NCBI RefSeq assembly: GCF_900108395.1
Contig: NZ_FNXE01000023.1
Location: forward strand, 1 to 51,341
Origin: Paenimyroides marinum
GTDB taxonomy: Bacteria > Bacteroidota > Bacteroidia > Flavobacteriales > Flavobacteriaceae
Reading direction: 5' to 3'
Length of the DNA: 51,341 nucleotides
The notes below the pieces were generated by a model that saw only the letters and a program-made list of their open reading frames with translations, was not told where the DNA came from and ran no database searches. The first letter of the stretch is position 1, and every line of letters begins with the position of its first letter. The position numbers and the translations under genes are program-made. This document shows, one piece after another, positions 44,130 through 51,341 of this stretch.

Positions 44130-45209
44130 ATGATAAAGAAGCTTTACATACTCTTTTTGTTATTTGGCATACATACAGTTGCCCAAAGTCCATTTCCTGT
44201 AAAAATTCGTGATTTTTCAGAAAAGTACGAAGCTGTGATTAACCAAAATGAGAAAGATACGTTGATTAGCGGGCATTACGATGAATATATACCGGATTAC
44301 GTCATTATCATTTTAGATAAAACGACCCGGAAAACAGTTTTGGAAACCTATACTACGGACTTTCCTACCTATCTTTTAGACGAAAACAACGAAGCCATCC
44401 CCAACATCAAAGAATTGCCTTATGGTTCACAGAGTGTATTATTATACGAGGATTATAATTTTGACGGTGTGAAAGATTTTGCATTGATGAATGGAAACAA
44501 CAGTTGCTACGGCGGTCCTTCGTTTGATATTTACCTGGCAGAAAACAACTCCTTTGAATACAACGAATCTTTTTCTGCATTATCCAACGATTATTGCGGA
44601 ATGTTTCAAATCGATCCGGAAACAAAAACCATACACACCATGACTAAAAGCGGCTGTTGCTGGCATCAGTTTTCGGAATTTAAGGTGGTCAACAACGAGC
44701 CGAAAGCCGTGAAAATTGTGGAAGAGGGCATATTTGCCGAACCTCCGGGGTTGGTTGAAGTGCATACCGAAGAATGGAAAAACGGCAAAAAACTGGAATC
44801 GAATACTTTATTGCTTCCTTATAATGCCTATGAAAACAACACCTTATTGTATTTTGATTTAGATAAAAATGATGAGAAAGTGGTCTTGTTTACATCGGAT
44901 GAATACCTGTATTACGCTTTACTTAAACCCGATGAAAGTATAGAATTTTATCACCCAAAACCCTTTTATGACGAAACAGAAAATGGTTATGTTTACGGAA
45001 ATTTTACGTATGATTCTGATGACAAGACGCTGAAATTTAAAAACAAAGATGCGGAATACGTACTTTATGAAACAGACAACAGCATCGGCATCAAAGTAAT
45101 AACAAAAGGGAAAACCTATGATATGAAGGGTAATTATGTAACAACCAATGGTTCTTTAACCAGACTGAGAACTGTAAAACTACTCAATGTGCTTCATGAT
45201 AATTATTAG
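44130..45209 (+). CDS. Secreted XAC2610-related protein
   Basis: This 359-residue protein has a signal peptide (ILFLLFGIHTVAQ). The middle has the XAC2610-type pattern YEDYNFDGVKDFALMNGNNS followed by CYGGPSFDIYLAENN and a Cys-rich MTKSGCCWHQFSEFKV segment, which I know from proteins named XAC2610-related. The acidic DYNFDGVKD is like a Ca-binding FG-GAP/dockerin loop. C-terminal strands (FYDETENGYVYGNFTYDSDD) complete a beta-rich secreted protein. Function unknown. The stop overlaps the next gene start by 23 bases, so they are coupled. Confidence 0.75.
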   Translation: MIKKLYILFLLFGIHTVAQSPFPVKIRDFSEKYEAVINQNEKDTLISGHYDEYIPDYVIIILDKTTRKTVLETYTTDFPTYLLDENNEAIPNIKELPYGSQSVLLYEDYNFDGVKDFALMNGNNSCYGGPSFDIYLAENNSFEYNESFSALSNDYCGMFQIDPETKTIHTMTKSGCCWHQFSEFKVVNNEPKAVKIVEEGIFAEPPGLVEVHTEEWKNGKKLESNTLLLPYNAYENNTLLYFDLDKNDEKVVLFTSDEYLYYALLKPDESIEFYHPKPFYDETENGYVYGNFTYDSDDKTLKFKNKDAEYVLYETDNSIGIKVITKGKTYDMKGNYVTTNGSLTRLRTVKLLNVLHDNY

Positions 45210-45780
45210 AAAACATATCGTTTTATTTTTGATGTTGCTAGCCATTGTTCCCTTCTATGGTCAGAATCTGCCACCGTTTACAAGCCTGGATTCTGATACC
45301 TTGACCTGGAAAGATTCGCAGGGCATTCATCTTTTACTGTTAGAACAATCGGATGTTGTTACCGATGAAGAAAACGGTTTTTCATCGCAAACCATTCAGG
45401 CAACACATTGGTTAAAAAAAGTCAATGGATTGCAAAAAACCTGGTCTTTTCAAGACGGCATTAAAGATTGCCCGGTAGATATAGAAGCTAAATTTCTTGC
45501 AGCACCACAATTTTCCGATTTGGACAACAATGGACTTTTTGAAATCTGGTTTATTATACAAAAATCCTGCAAAGGTGATGTCAGTCCATCTTTGATTGAA
45601 GTGGTCATGGTAAATCATAAAAACGCAAAATATTTTTTAGAAGCCGAACAAAAGTTGGTTTTTCCAAACGGCAGTACAGATGGCGGAACTTATGATTTAG
45701 CCGATTTTGAATCGTTGCCAGAACCGTTTCAGGATTATGCTTTAGAGTATTTATTTAAAAATTATGAATACAAATATTAA
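45196..45780 (+). CDS. M949_RS01915-like secreted protein
   Basis: The protein has about 194 residues from the ATG at 45196; an ATG 9 bases earlier (45187) is also possible. A signal peptide (IVLFLMLLAIVPFYGQNL) is followed by a domain with KTWSFQDGIKDCPVDIEAKF, FSDLDNNGLFEIWFII, KSCKGDVSPSLIEVVM and a C-terminal PEPFQDYALEYLFKNYEYKY. This matches what I recall of 'M949_RS01915 family surface polysaccharide biosynthesis protein', a family named from Riemerella; the annotation is genetic rather than biochemical. DLDNNGLFE is again a calcium-loop-like segment, and two Cys residues may pair. It overlaps the XAC2610-related gene and probably shares its transcript. Confidence 0.72.
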   Translation: MIIIRKHIVLFLMLLAIVPFYGQNLPPFTSLDSDTLTWKDSQGIHLLLLEQSDVVTDEENGFSSQTIQATHWLKKVNGLQKTWSFQDGIKDCPVDIEAKFLAAPQFSDLDNNGLFEIWFIIQKSCKGDVSPSLIEVVMVNHKNAKYFLEAEQKLVFPNGSTDGGTYDLADFESLPEPFQDYALEYLFKNYEYKY

Positions 45781-45897
45781 ATTTACAATGATAAAAAGCA
45801 TTGCTTATCTGTTTCTGGGTTAATTAAAAAGTTAACATTAACAAAATCGAATGTACAAGTATTTTCTGTAATTTTATAGAAACAAAATCGTTTCATT

Positions 45898-46170
45898 ATG
45901 AAAAAAGACCAATTAAAAAAGAAACTTAAAGAGCAGAACAAACAGCTTAAAAAACAAAAGTCAATTATTAAATCGTACAAGAAGCTGTTAGGCGAATACG
46001 AAGATCTTGCGAAAAGAATGAAAAAACATATCAAGAAATTTGAATCGCTGTTAGAAGAAATTGAAGTAGAAGAAGAATTATCTGACGAAGAAATTGATCA
46101 AATTATGAGTCAGTTTGATGAAATTTCTGAAGAAGAAGAAGATTTTGACGACGAAGAACATCAAGATTAA
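45898..46170 (+). CDS. Small charged coiled-coil protein
   Basis: This 90-residue protein is almost entirely charged. The first half is Lys-rich with heptad leucines (KKDQLKKKLKEQNKQLKKQK), then YKKLLGEYEDLAKRM. The second half is strongly acidic (LLEEIEVEEELSDEEIDQIM, ending EEEEDFDDEEHQD). The dipolar, single-helix layout suggests a scaffold or partner protein rather than an enzyme. I know no family. It has its own terminator at 46184-46214. Confidence 0.7.
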   Translation: MKKDQLKKKLKEQNKQLKKQKSIIKSYKKLLGEYEDLAKRMKKHIKKFESLLEEIEVEEELSDEEIDQIMSQFDEISEEEEDFDDEEHQD

Positions 46171-46183
46171 ATATTTTAATAAA

Positions 46184-46214
46184 TAAACCAAGACGGTTAA
46201 ACCGTCTTGGTTTA
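46184..46214. terminator. Bidirectional terminator
   Basis: TAAACCAAGACGGTT (46184-46198) pairs with AACCGTCTTGGTTTA (46200-46214), perfect over 15 bases around a single central base (the real loop will be larger). It lies between the coiled-coil gene and the converging alcohol dehydrogenase gene. Confidence 0.85.
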
Positions 46215-46222
46215 TATCTGAT

Positions 46223-47263
46223 TTACAATGTTTTCATATCAATTACGAAACGGTATTTCACATCAGATTTTTGCATACGAATGTAAGCTTCGTTGATATC
46301 TTTCATTGGGATCACCTCTACTTCAGAAACAATTCCGTATTTTCCACAAAAATCAAGCATTTCCTGTGTTTCTTTAATTCCGCCGATTAACGATCCGGCA
46401 ATGTTTCTTCGTTTGTTAATCAACACACCTCCATGAACGCCCGGCAATGGCTCAATGGCGCCAACCATACACATTGTTTTGTCTAACTTCAATAACAACA
46501 AATAAGGGTTCACATCATGTGCCACCGGAATGGTATTTAACAGAAAATCAAAACTGTATGCGTGTTTTTTCATTTGTTCAGGGTCTTTTGAAATTAAAAC
46601 TTCGTCGGCTCCCAAATTCATCGCATCTGCTCCTTTTGATTCTGAGGTAGTAATCATTACCACATGTGCACCCATTGCCTTGGCAAATTTTACGCCCATG
46701 TGTCCTAATCCGCCCAAGCCAATAATGCCTACTTTGTCTCCTTTTCGAATGTTCCAATGACTCAAAGGCGACCACGTGGTAATACCCGCACACAATAAAG
46801 GGGCTACATTTTCTAACGGCAGATTATCCGGAATGTGCAACACAAAATCTTCTTCTACTACAATGTTTTCAGAATAGCCACCATAAGTAACACCTCCGTA
46901 TTTAGACTTCGTGGAATTATAGGTTCCCGTAAAACCGTTTTCGCAATACTGTTCTAAACCTTGGTTGCATGAATGACAGTGTTTGCACGATTCTACCATA
47001 CATCCCACCCCAACAATTTCGCCTGCTTTAAATTTTGTCACTTCGGAGCCCACCGCTTCTACCCGGCCTATGATTTCATGACCGGGTACCGCCGGATAAT
47101 TTGTTGGTCCCCAATCAGATTTTGCTGTGTGTAAATCGCTGTGGCAAACACCGCAGTATTCTATTTTTATAAATACGTCTTTAGGATCTAACGCTCTTCG
47201 TTCAATGATATGTGGTTTTAACGGATCTTCCGCATTAAAGGCTGCATAAGCTTTTGTACTCAT
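46223..47263 (-). CDS. Zinc-dependent NAD(P) alcohol dehydrogenase (YahK/AdhA-like)
   Basis: This 346-residue medium-chain dehydrogenase has the catalytic zinc ligands in YCGVCHSDLHTAKSDWG and VPGHEIIGRVEAVGSEV. A structural-zinc lobe follows (CMVESCKHCHSCNQGLEQYC with four Cys), and the coenzyme motif GLGGLGHMGVKFAKAMG is near residue 175. It matches the cinnamyl-alcohol-dehydrogenase-like group that reduces many aldehydes with NADPH. Complete, standalone, converging on the coiled-coil gene. Confidence 0.92.
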   Translation of the reverse strand: MSTKAYAAFNAEDPLKPHIIERRALDPKDVFIKIEYCGVCHSDLHTAKSDWGPTNYPAVPGHEIIGRVEAVGSEVTKFKAGEIVGVGCMVESCKHCHSCNQGLEQYCENGFTGTYNSTKSKYGGVTYGGYSENIVVEEDFVLHIPDNLPLENVAPLLCAGITTWSPLSHWNIRKGDKVGIIGLGGLGHMGVKFAKAMGAHVVMITTSESKGADAMNLGADEVLISKDPEQMKKHAYSFDFLLNTIPVAHDVNPYLLLLKLDKTMCMVGAIEPLPGVHGGVLINKRRNIAGSLIGGIKETQEMLDFCGKYGIVSEVEVIPMKDINEAYIRMQKSDVKYRFVIDMKTL

Positions 47264-47331
47264 TTGTTTAAGTATTATAATTAAGGTTTATAAATTTACG
47301 TAATCACATCGATGAAATTGTTGTTTGGAAG

Positions 47332-48144
47332 TTAAAACCGCACGTCATCAGAAATTTCACAAACCGGAACCGGATTCATTTTGTGCTGATTGGTGGTGTT
47401 CAATCGTTTGTAAATTTTAAAAACTTCTAACTCACGGCCAGAAAAATCGGCTTCGGTTTTCCCTGCTGCATCTGCTTCCATAGCTGCTTCCAGTTCATCA
47501 TAACTTGCTCCCAGTTGATCTTCATCTGATCGGTCGTCGCCAAACAAGCCGTCAGTTGGTTTTGCATTAATGATATTTTGCGTAATTCCCAAATAAGCCG
47601 CCAGTGTCCGGACTTCTGATTTCATCAGATCTGCAATGGGACTCACATCTACACCGCCATCTCCGTATTTGGTAAAAAATCCCACGCCAAAATCTTCCAC
47701 TTTATTCCCGGTTCCTGCCACCAAAAAACCGTTAATTCCCGCAAAGTAATACAAGGTCGTCATCCGCAAACGGGCACGTGTATTGGCTAACGTCAAATGT
47801 AACAAAGCCTCGTTATCGGTCGATGGCAAATGCTGACGCATTAAATCAAACGTAGCCGTTAAATCGGCAACCACATTGGTTACATTGGAATAGTTGTTTT
47901 TTAAAAAAGCGATGTGCTCCTGCCCTCTTGATACCTGGTTTGATGCCTGATGAATCGGCATTTCAACACATAATGCAGGCAACCCGGTTTTGGCACATAA
48001 CGTAGAAACCAAAGCAGAATCGATTCCGCCCGAAACACCCACTACAAACCCTTTAACGCGGGCTGTTTCAGCATACGTTTTCAGCCAGTTTACAATGTGA
48101 TTTATTATTTTTTCAGAATTTATTTTTTTATATTCCCCTGCCAT
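47332..48144 (-). CDS. nadE: NH3-dependent NAD+ synthase
   Basis: This 270-residue enzyme has the ATP-pyrophosphatase P-loop VSGGIDSALVSTLCAKTG at about 38-55. The family residues are GTGNKVEDFGVGFFTKYGDG, followed by DVSPIADLMKSEVRTLAAYL and FGDDRSDEDQLGASYDELEA, ending NPVPVCEISDDVRF. It makes NAD+ from deamido-NAD+ and ammonia. No N-terminal glutaminase domain is present, so it is the NH3-dependent type or takes NH3 from a separate protein. It is divergent from gldB, as is usual in flavobacteria. Confidence 0.94.
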   Translation of the reverse strand: MAGEYKKINSEKIINHIVNWLKTYAETARVKGFVVGVSGGIDSALVSTLCAKTGLPALCVEMPIHQASNQVSRGQEHIAFLKNNYSNVTNVVADLTATFDLMRQHLPSTDNEALLHLTLANTRARLRMTTLYYFAGINGFLVAGTGNKVEDFGVGFFTKYGDGGVDVSPIADLMKSEVRTLAAYLGITQNIINAKPTDGLFGDDRSDEDQLGASYDELEAAMEADAAGKTEADFSGRELEVFKIYKRLNTTNQHKMNPVPVCEISDDVRF

Positions 48145-48156
48145 TTTTTGATTCGT

Positions 48157-48164
48157 TATATTTG
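48157..48164 (+). promoter_or_regulatory. Promoter -7 box of gldBC
   Basis: TATATTTG matches TAnnTTTG and lies 35 bases before the gldB ATG at 48200, in the divergent nadE-gldB region. A -33 TTG at normal spacing is not obvious. Confidence 0.55.
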
Positions 48165-48199
48165 TGATTTAAAATTATAAAATCTATTGCGTTTTTACG

Positions 48200-49159
48200 A
48201 TGAAAAACATTTTTTATTTATTTGTTTGTTCAATATTTTTTGTTGCCTGTAAAAAGTATCCTTCTTTAAATGAAGAAATTGAAAGTGTGCATATAAACGT
48301 TAAAATGGAACGTTTTGATCAGGAATTTATGCAGGTAACTCCTGAAAACTTTAATGCTTTACAAAATAAATATCCTTATTTATTAAGTTCAAACATTCCC
48401 GATTCGGTTTGGTTCAAGAAAAAAAACGACACGCTTTTCCAGGAACTTTACAGCGAAACCGAGAAGAAATTCAGCGATCTTTCACAATTACAAGACGATT
48501 TGTCTTTGTTGTTTAAACATATCAAATACTATTATCCTAACGAAAACCCGGGCAAGGTAATCACCGTTTTATCTGAAGTAGATATTACAAACCGTGCCAT
48601 TTACGCCGATTCTGTTTCTATTATTTCATTAGACACTTATCTGGGTAAAGAACATAAATTTTATACCGGTTTTGACGCTTATACTTTAGGCGATTTTGAA
48701 CCAAACCGAATTATTGTTGATTTAGCTGAAAATTTCGCTTTACAAAAAATCACACCTTCACAAGACCGAACTTTTTTAAGCCAGATGATATTCTGGGGTA
48801 AAATTACATACTTAAAACAAATGCTTTTGCCCGAAACAAGCGATGCCTTATTAATGAACTATACCGAAGATCAGATAAAATGGGCAGAAGCTAATGAAGC
48901 ACAAATGTGGAAGTTTTTTGTTGAAAGCAAATATTTATATGACAATGATATAAAGCTGGTTGCCCGTTTTATACAGCGTGCACCTTTTTCTAAATTTTAT
49001 CTGGAACTGGATCAGGAATCGCCGGGAAGCGTAGGGGTTTATATAGGTTGGCAAATCGTTCGTTCGTATATGAAAAATAATAACGTAACTTTGCAGGAAC
49101 TGGCATTAAAAGATGCCAAAACCATTTTTGATCAATCTAAATATAAACCTAAAAAATAA
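48200..49159 (+). CDS. gldB: Gliding-motility lipoprotein GldB
   Basis: This 319-residue protein has a lipoprotein signal (LFVCSIFFVACKKY, lipobox Cys about 17). The mature part has the GldB pattern VHINVKMERFDQEFMQVTPE, KVITVLSEVDITNRAIYADS, ISLDTYLGKEHKFY and IGWQIVRSYMKNN near the end. GldB is needed for gliding and type IX secretion in flavobacteria and is anchored to the inner-membrane or periplasmic side; its exact role is not settled. It overlaps gldC by one base, and the nadE-gldB-gldC order is conserved in the group. Complete. Confidence 0.93.
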   Translation: MKNIFYLFVCSIFFVACKKYPSLNEEIESVHINVKMERFDQEFMQVTPENFNALQNKYPYLLSSNIPDSVWFKKKNDTLFQELYSETEKKFSDLSQLQDDLSLLFKHIKYYYPNENPGKVITVLSEVDITNRAIYADSVSIISLDTYLGKEHKFYTGFDAYTLGDFEPNRIIVDLAENFALQKITPSQDRTFLSQMIFWGKITYLKQMLLPETSDALLMNYTEDQIKWAEANEAQMWKFFVESKYLYDNDIKLVARFIQRAPFSKFYLELDQESPGSVGVYIGWQIVRSYMKNNNVTLQELALKDAKTIFDQSKYKPKK

Positions 49160-49494
49160 TGGCTAACAACACCTCAGAAATTAAAATAAAGGTTACCGTT
49201 GACGAAAACAAAGTTCCCGATGATATCCGATGGACTGCAAATGACGGCGGTATTAAAAACGAACAGGCAAAGGCTATGTTATTGTCTATCTGGGACAGCA
49301 AAGTTCAGGAAACATTACGCATTGACTTGTGGACAAAAGAAATGCCCGTTGACGAAATGAAGGTATTTTTCCACCAGACTTTAGTGGCAATGGCCGATAC
49401 TTTTGAACGTGCTACCGACGATAAAAAAATGAGTGATACCATGCGCGATTTTTGTGCCTATTTTGCTGAAAAATTAGAATTGCATAAAAAGTAA
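49159..49494 (+). CDS. gldC: Gliding-motility protein GldC
   Basis: This 111-residue protein starts NNTSEIKIKVTVDENKVPDD, then IRWTANDGGIKNEQAKAMLL and LRIDLWTKEMPVDEMKVFFH, ending MRDFCAYFAEKLELHKK, the full GldC pattern. It has no signal peptide. GldC helps GldB in gliding but is not strictly required in the best-studied species. The stop of gldB and the start of gldC share one base, so translation is coupled. Confidence 0.93.
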   Translation: MANNTSEIKIKVTVDENKVPDDIRWTANDGGIKNEQAKAMLLSIWDSKVQETLRIDLWTKEMPVDEMKVFFHQTLVAMADTFERATDDKKMSDTMRDFCAYFAEKLELHKK

Positions 49495-49512
49495 AATCTG
49501 TAAAAGCAATTT

Positions 49513-49800
49513 ATGAATCATTCAGCTTCAAAAATAAAGCTTTCTCAGATTGTTTTTATGATAAGCTTATTTACAACGGTTTATTGGTTGGTTGCGTTCA
49601 ACATTAACGTGTACGCTCATACCGTTACAAGAGTTATTTTTGAAATGACTTCCTTACTGCTTATGATCAGTTTATATACGCTGCCTTTTTTAATAATTGC
49701 ATTGATTTTACGATTAAAGAAAAGAACTCCTAAATTACATTATGTTAGTTTAGGACTTCTTTTATTCCTTTTGATTTTAATATTTACGGTTTATCAGTAA
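49513..49800 (+). CDS. Small hypothetical membrane protein
   Basis: This 95-residue protein has three hydrophobic segments at about 10-33, 38-62 and 73-93, with a short basic loop (LRLKKRTPKLH). I do not recognise a family. It is 18 bases after gldC and may be part of the same transcript. Confidence 0.65.
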   Translation: MNHSASKIKLSQIVFMISLFTTVYWLVAFNINVYAHTVTRVIFEMTSLLLMISLYTLPFLIIALILRLKKRTPKLHYVSLGLLLFLLILIFTVYQ

Positions 49801-49855
49801 TTAAGTTTTTACAAGTCTTCATAAAAAACTTCAATTTCTCTCTAAAATAACTTCG

Positions 49856-49863
49856 TATCTTTG
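49856..49863 (+). promoter_or_regulatory. Promoter -7 box of rpe
   Basis: TATCTTTG matches TAnnTTTG and is followed 17 bases later by the rpe ATG at 49881. The leader is therefore very short. Confidence 0.6.
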
Positions 49864-49880
49864 CACAAACAATACAACTA

Positions 49881-50543
49881 ATGAAAGAAACAATAATTGC
49901 TCCATCGGTTTTAGCAGCCGATTTTGCAAACTTACAACGCGATGTAGAGATGATTAACAACAGTGCCGCCGACTGGTTTCACATTGATATTATGGACGGT
50001 GTTTTTGTACCTAACATCTCTTTCGGCATGCCCGTTTTGGCAGCAATCAACAAGCACGCTAAAAAAACAATCGATGTACATTTAATGATTGTCGATCCTG
50101 ACAGATACATCGATACTTTTAAAGCTTTGGGCGCTGATGTACTGACGGTTCATTATGAAGCCTGTACGCATTTACACCGCTCGTTACAAGCTATTAAAGC
50201 TGCCGGAATGAAAGCCGGAGTGGCAATTAACCCGCACACCAATGTAGCATTGTTAGAAGATGTCATCAACAACATTGATCTGGTTTGCGTAATGAGTGTG
50301 AATCCCGGTTTTGGCGGACAATCGTTTATTGAAAATACCTATAAAAAAGTAAAACAGCTTAAGGAAATCATTGTTAAAAACAATGCTTCCACATTAATAG
50401 AAATAGACGGGGGCGTAACCGATAAAAATGCTGCAGATTTAGTAAAAGCAGGTGCAGATGTTTTGGTTGCAGGCAGTTTTGTTTTTAATGCTCACAATCC
50501 GATAGAAACCATACAAAATCTTAAAAAGATTACTACTTTTTAA
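49881..50543 (+). CDS. rpe: Ribulose-phosphate 3-epimerase
   Basis: This 220-residue TIM-barrel enzyme starts IIAPSVLAADFANLQRDVEM and has WFHIDIMDGVFVPNISFGMP (His and Asp metal ligands), DVHLMIVDPDRYI, the sequence VMSVNPGFGGQSFIENTYKK, and EIDGGVTDKNAADLVKAGAD near the end. It interconverts ribulose 5-phosphate and xylulose 5-phosphate in the pentose-phosphate pathway. Complete and standard length. Confidence 0.96.
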   Translation: MKETIIAPSVLAADFANLQRDVEMINNSAADWFHIDIMDGVFVPNISFGMPVLAAINKHAKKTIDVHLMIVDPDRYIDTFKALGADVLTVHYEACTHLHRSLQAIKAAGMKAGVAINPHTNVALLEDVINNIDLVCVMSVNPGFGGQSFIENTYKKVKQLKEIIVKNNASTLIEIDGGVTDKNAADLVKAGADVLVAGSFVFNAHNPIETIQNLKKITTF

Positions 50544-50551
50544 AAAAAAGA

Positions 50552-50698
50552 GTGTCCGAAAAGTGTTTAACACTGTCATTCCGAACTTGTTCCGGACACG
50601 AGCTTGCGAACTGACAAAGTAATCTCATACGTTTGATTCTTAATAGCTTGTGAGAAGCTGAAACGAGTTCAGCTTGACAAACTTAGGCTTTTTGGACA
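50552..50698. repeat. Dispersed repeat with inverted ends (TGTCATTCCGAACTTG type)
   Basis: TGTCCGAAAAG (50553-50563) and CTTTTTGGACA (50688-50698) form the outer inverted repeat (one mismatch). Inside, GTGTCCG (50552-50558) can also pair with CGGACAC (50593-50599), and TGTCATTCCGAACTTG at 50574-50589 matches the element at 40568. It fills the gap between rpe and the last gene. Confidence 0.6.
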
Positions 50699-50700
50699 GC

Positions 50701-51341
50701 TTATTTTATAAGTATCTTTTCTGTTTTGTTGCCTTTATCGGTTTGGATAACGAACAAATACATACCTTTACTTAAAGCGGAAACATCAATGTGATTAAAA
50801 TGATCTTTTACAGAACGTACCCATTTACCCGAACTGTCTAAAATTTGTACCGCCTGCAGGGTTACGCCATTGGTTTCTTTCTGTTCAATTGTAACATAAT
50901 TTGCAGCCGGGTTGGGGTATATTTTAAAATTTTCGTTCACGAATTTTTCAACACTTAACACGCAGTTGTCGCTAAAAAAATGTTTATAGGCATTGTATAT
51001 TGCCCATTTATCATAAGGTGCCGTGCCGTTGGTAGCCGCTACATAATCATCAACCTCTATACAGACATTATAGGGCACATTATTTAAGCTGTTATGCCCC
51101 AATAAAATAGTAACACTATCTGCAGTATTATTACGCATATTCAACCTTTCTAATGTAATTAAATTGTAAACATTTATCTTTTTTAGGTTATTATTATTAC
51201 TTAAATCTAATTCCGTCATGTCATTATATTGCATAAACTCTAAATGATTTCCAAGATTTACATATTCTAAATCTTTGTTTGCAGAGAAATCAATTGTTAA
51301 CAACCAGTTACTCGGTAAAACTAGTTTTTTTAATTTAGTAA
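50701..51341 (-). CDS. Leucine-rich-repeat protein with T9SS sorting domain, 3' part only
   Basis: The frame stays open to the right edge; the first possible codon inside is not an ATG, so the gene starts outside the window. Residues before the sorting domain form leucine-rich repeats (for example DLSNNNNLKKINVYNLITLE, and LKKLVLPSNW nearest the edge). The C-terminus is a type A sorting domain (NFKIYPNPAANYVTIEQK ... GMYLFVIQTDKG ... TEKILIK). It should therefore be a secreted surface protein of the InlJ-like type, perhaps an adhesin. The repeat number and N-terminus cannot be seen. Confidence 0.88.
   Translation of the reverse strand, partial: TKLKKLVLPSNWLLTIDFSANKDLEYVNLGNHLEFMQYNDMTELDLSNNNNLKKINVYNLITLERLNMRNNTADSVTILLGHNSLNNVPYNVCIEVDDYVAATNGTAPYDKWAIYNAYKHFFSDNCVLSVEKFVNENFKIYPNPAANYVTIEQKETNGVTLQAVQILDSSGKWVRSVKDHFNHIDVSALSKGMYLFVIQTDKGNKTEKILIK

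Noticed and set aside
1..51341. CRISPR array
   Set aside because: No regularly spaced direct repeats with unique spacers were seen; the only tandem repeats are the 41-base pair at 21140-21221 and short promoter-region words.

Overview
The window looks like a chromosomal segment of a Flavobacteriaceae bacterium (Bacteroidota). The evidence is the gliding genes gldB and gldC next to nadE, several proteins with C-terminal type IX secretion (T9SS) sorting domains, TAnnTTTG-type -7 promoter boxes, and families typical of this group (DUF4286, XAC2610-related, M949_RS01915-like). I had no database access; all family names are recognition from sequence motifs.

Bases 1-6300 are a worn accessory region. 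It starts with the 5' end of an IS4-family (DUF4372-type) transposase abutting a lipoprotein gene that seems cut short by the insertion. A small DUF4870-like membrane protein and a TPR/transmembrane/LuxR-type regulator follow, then two decayed genes (a DUF4180 remnant and a frameshifted glyoxalase-fold gene), a two-gene unit of a His-rich membrane protein with an ECF-like sigma factor, and a small conserved protein.

Bases 6311-22081 hold the most striking locus. A T9SS-sorted protein is followed 16 bases later by a 3698-residue SpvB/FG-GAP/Rhs giant that resembles a fused TcB-TcC toxin shell. Its variable tip is followed at once by a lipoprotein gene that is a candidate immunity protein. Downstream lies an orphan toxin cassette: the end of an Rhs core, a domain with an HEXXXH metallopeptidase-like motif, and a second exported candidate immunity protein. 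Short repeats, some resembling IS1 ends, bracket this cassette, and an IS1-family transposase gene follows. The DNA becomes clearly more AT-rich at the start of the conserved Rhs core and stays so through the cassettes, as expected for tip exchange. Both candidate immunity proteins carry export signals, which suggests the toxins act outside the cytoplasm.

Bases 22082-26273 contain a repeat-bearing non-coding stretch, two small enzyme-fold proteins (PhnB-like and AHSA1-like), and a cold-adaptation cluster: RRM protein, DEAD-box helicase, a basic cold-shock-domain protein and a CspA-type protein. Bases 26277-31535 carry a KAS III-like synthase and a tight marR-tolC-hlyD-ABC permease efflux operon with a likely autoregulatory operator. 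Two tandem identical tRNA-Asn genes follow with a clear promoter and terminator.

Bases 32056-51341 are mostly housekeeping: rseP, a T9SS-secreted M1 peptidase, a SWIM/SNF2 helicase, serS, the overlapping DUF4286-rsmA-mgtE operon, several small envelope proteins, a zinc alcohol dehydrogenase, nadE, gldB-gldC, rpe, and the 3' part of a leucine-rich-repeat T9SS protein that runs off the right edge. Related dispersed hairpin repeats lie near 22.6, 40.6 and 50.6 kb.
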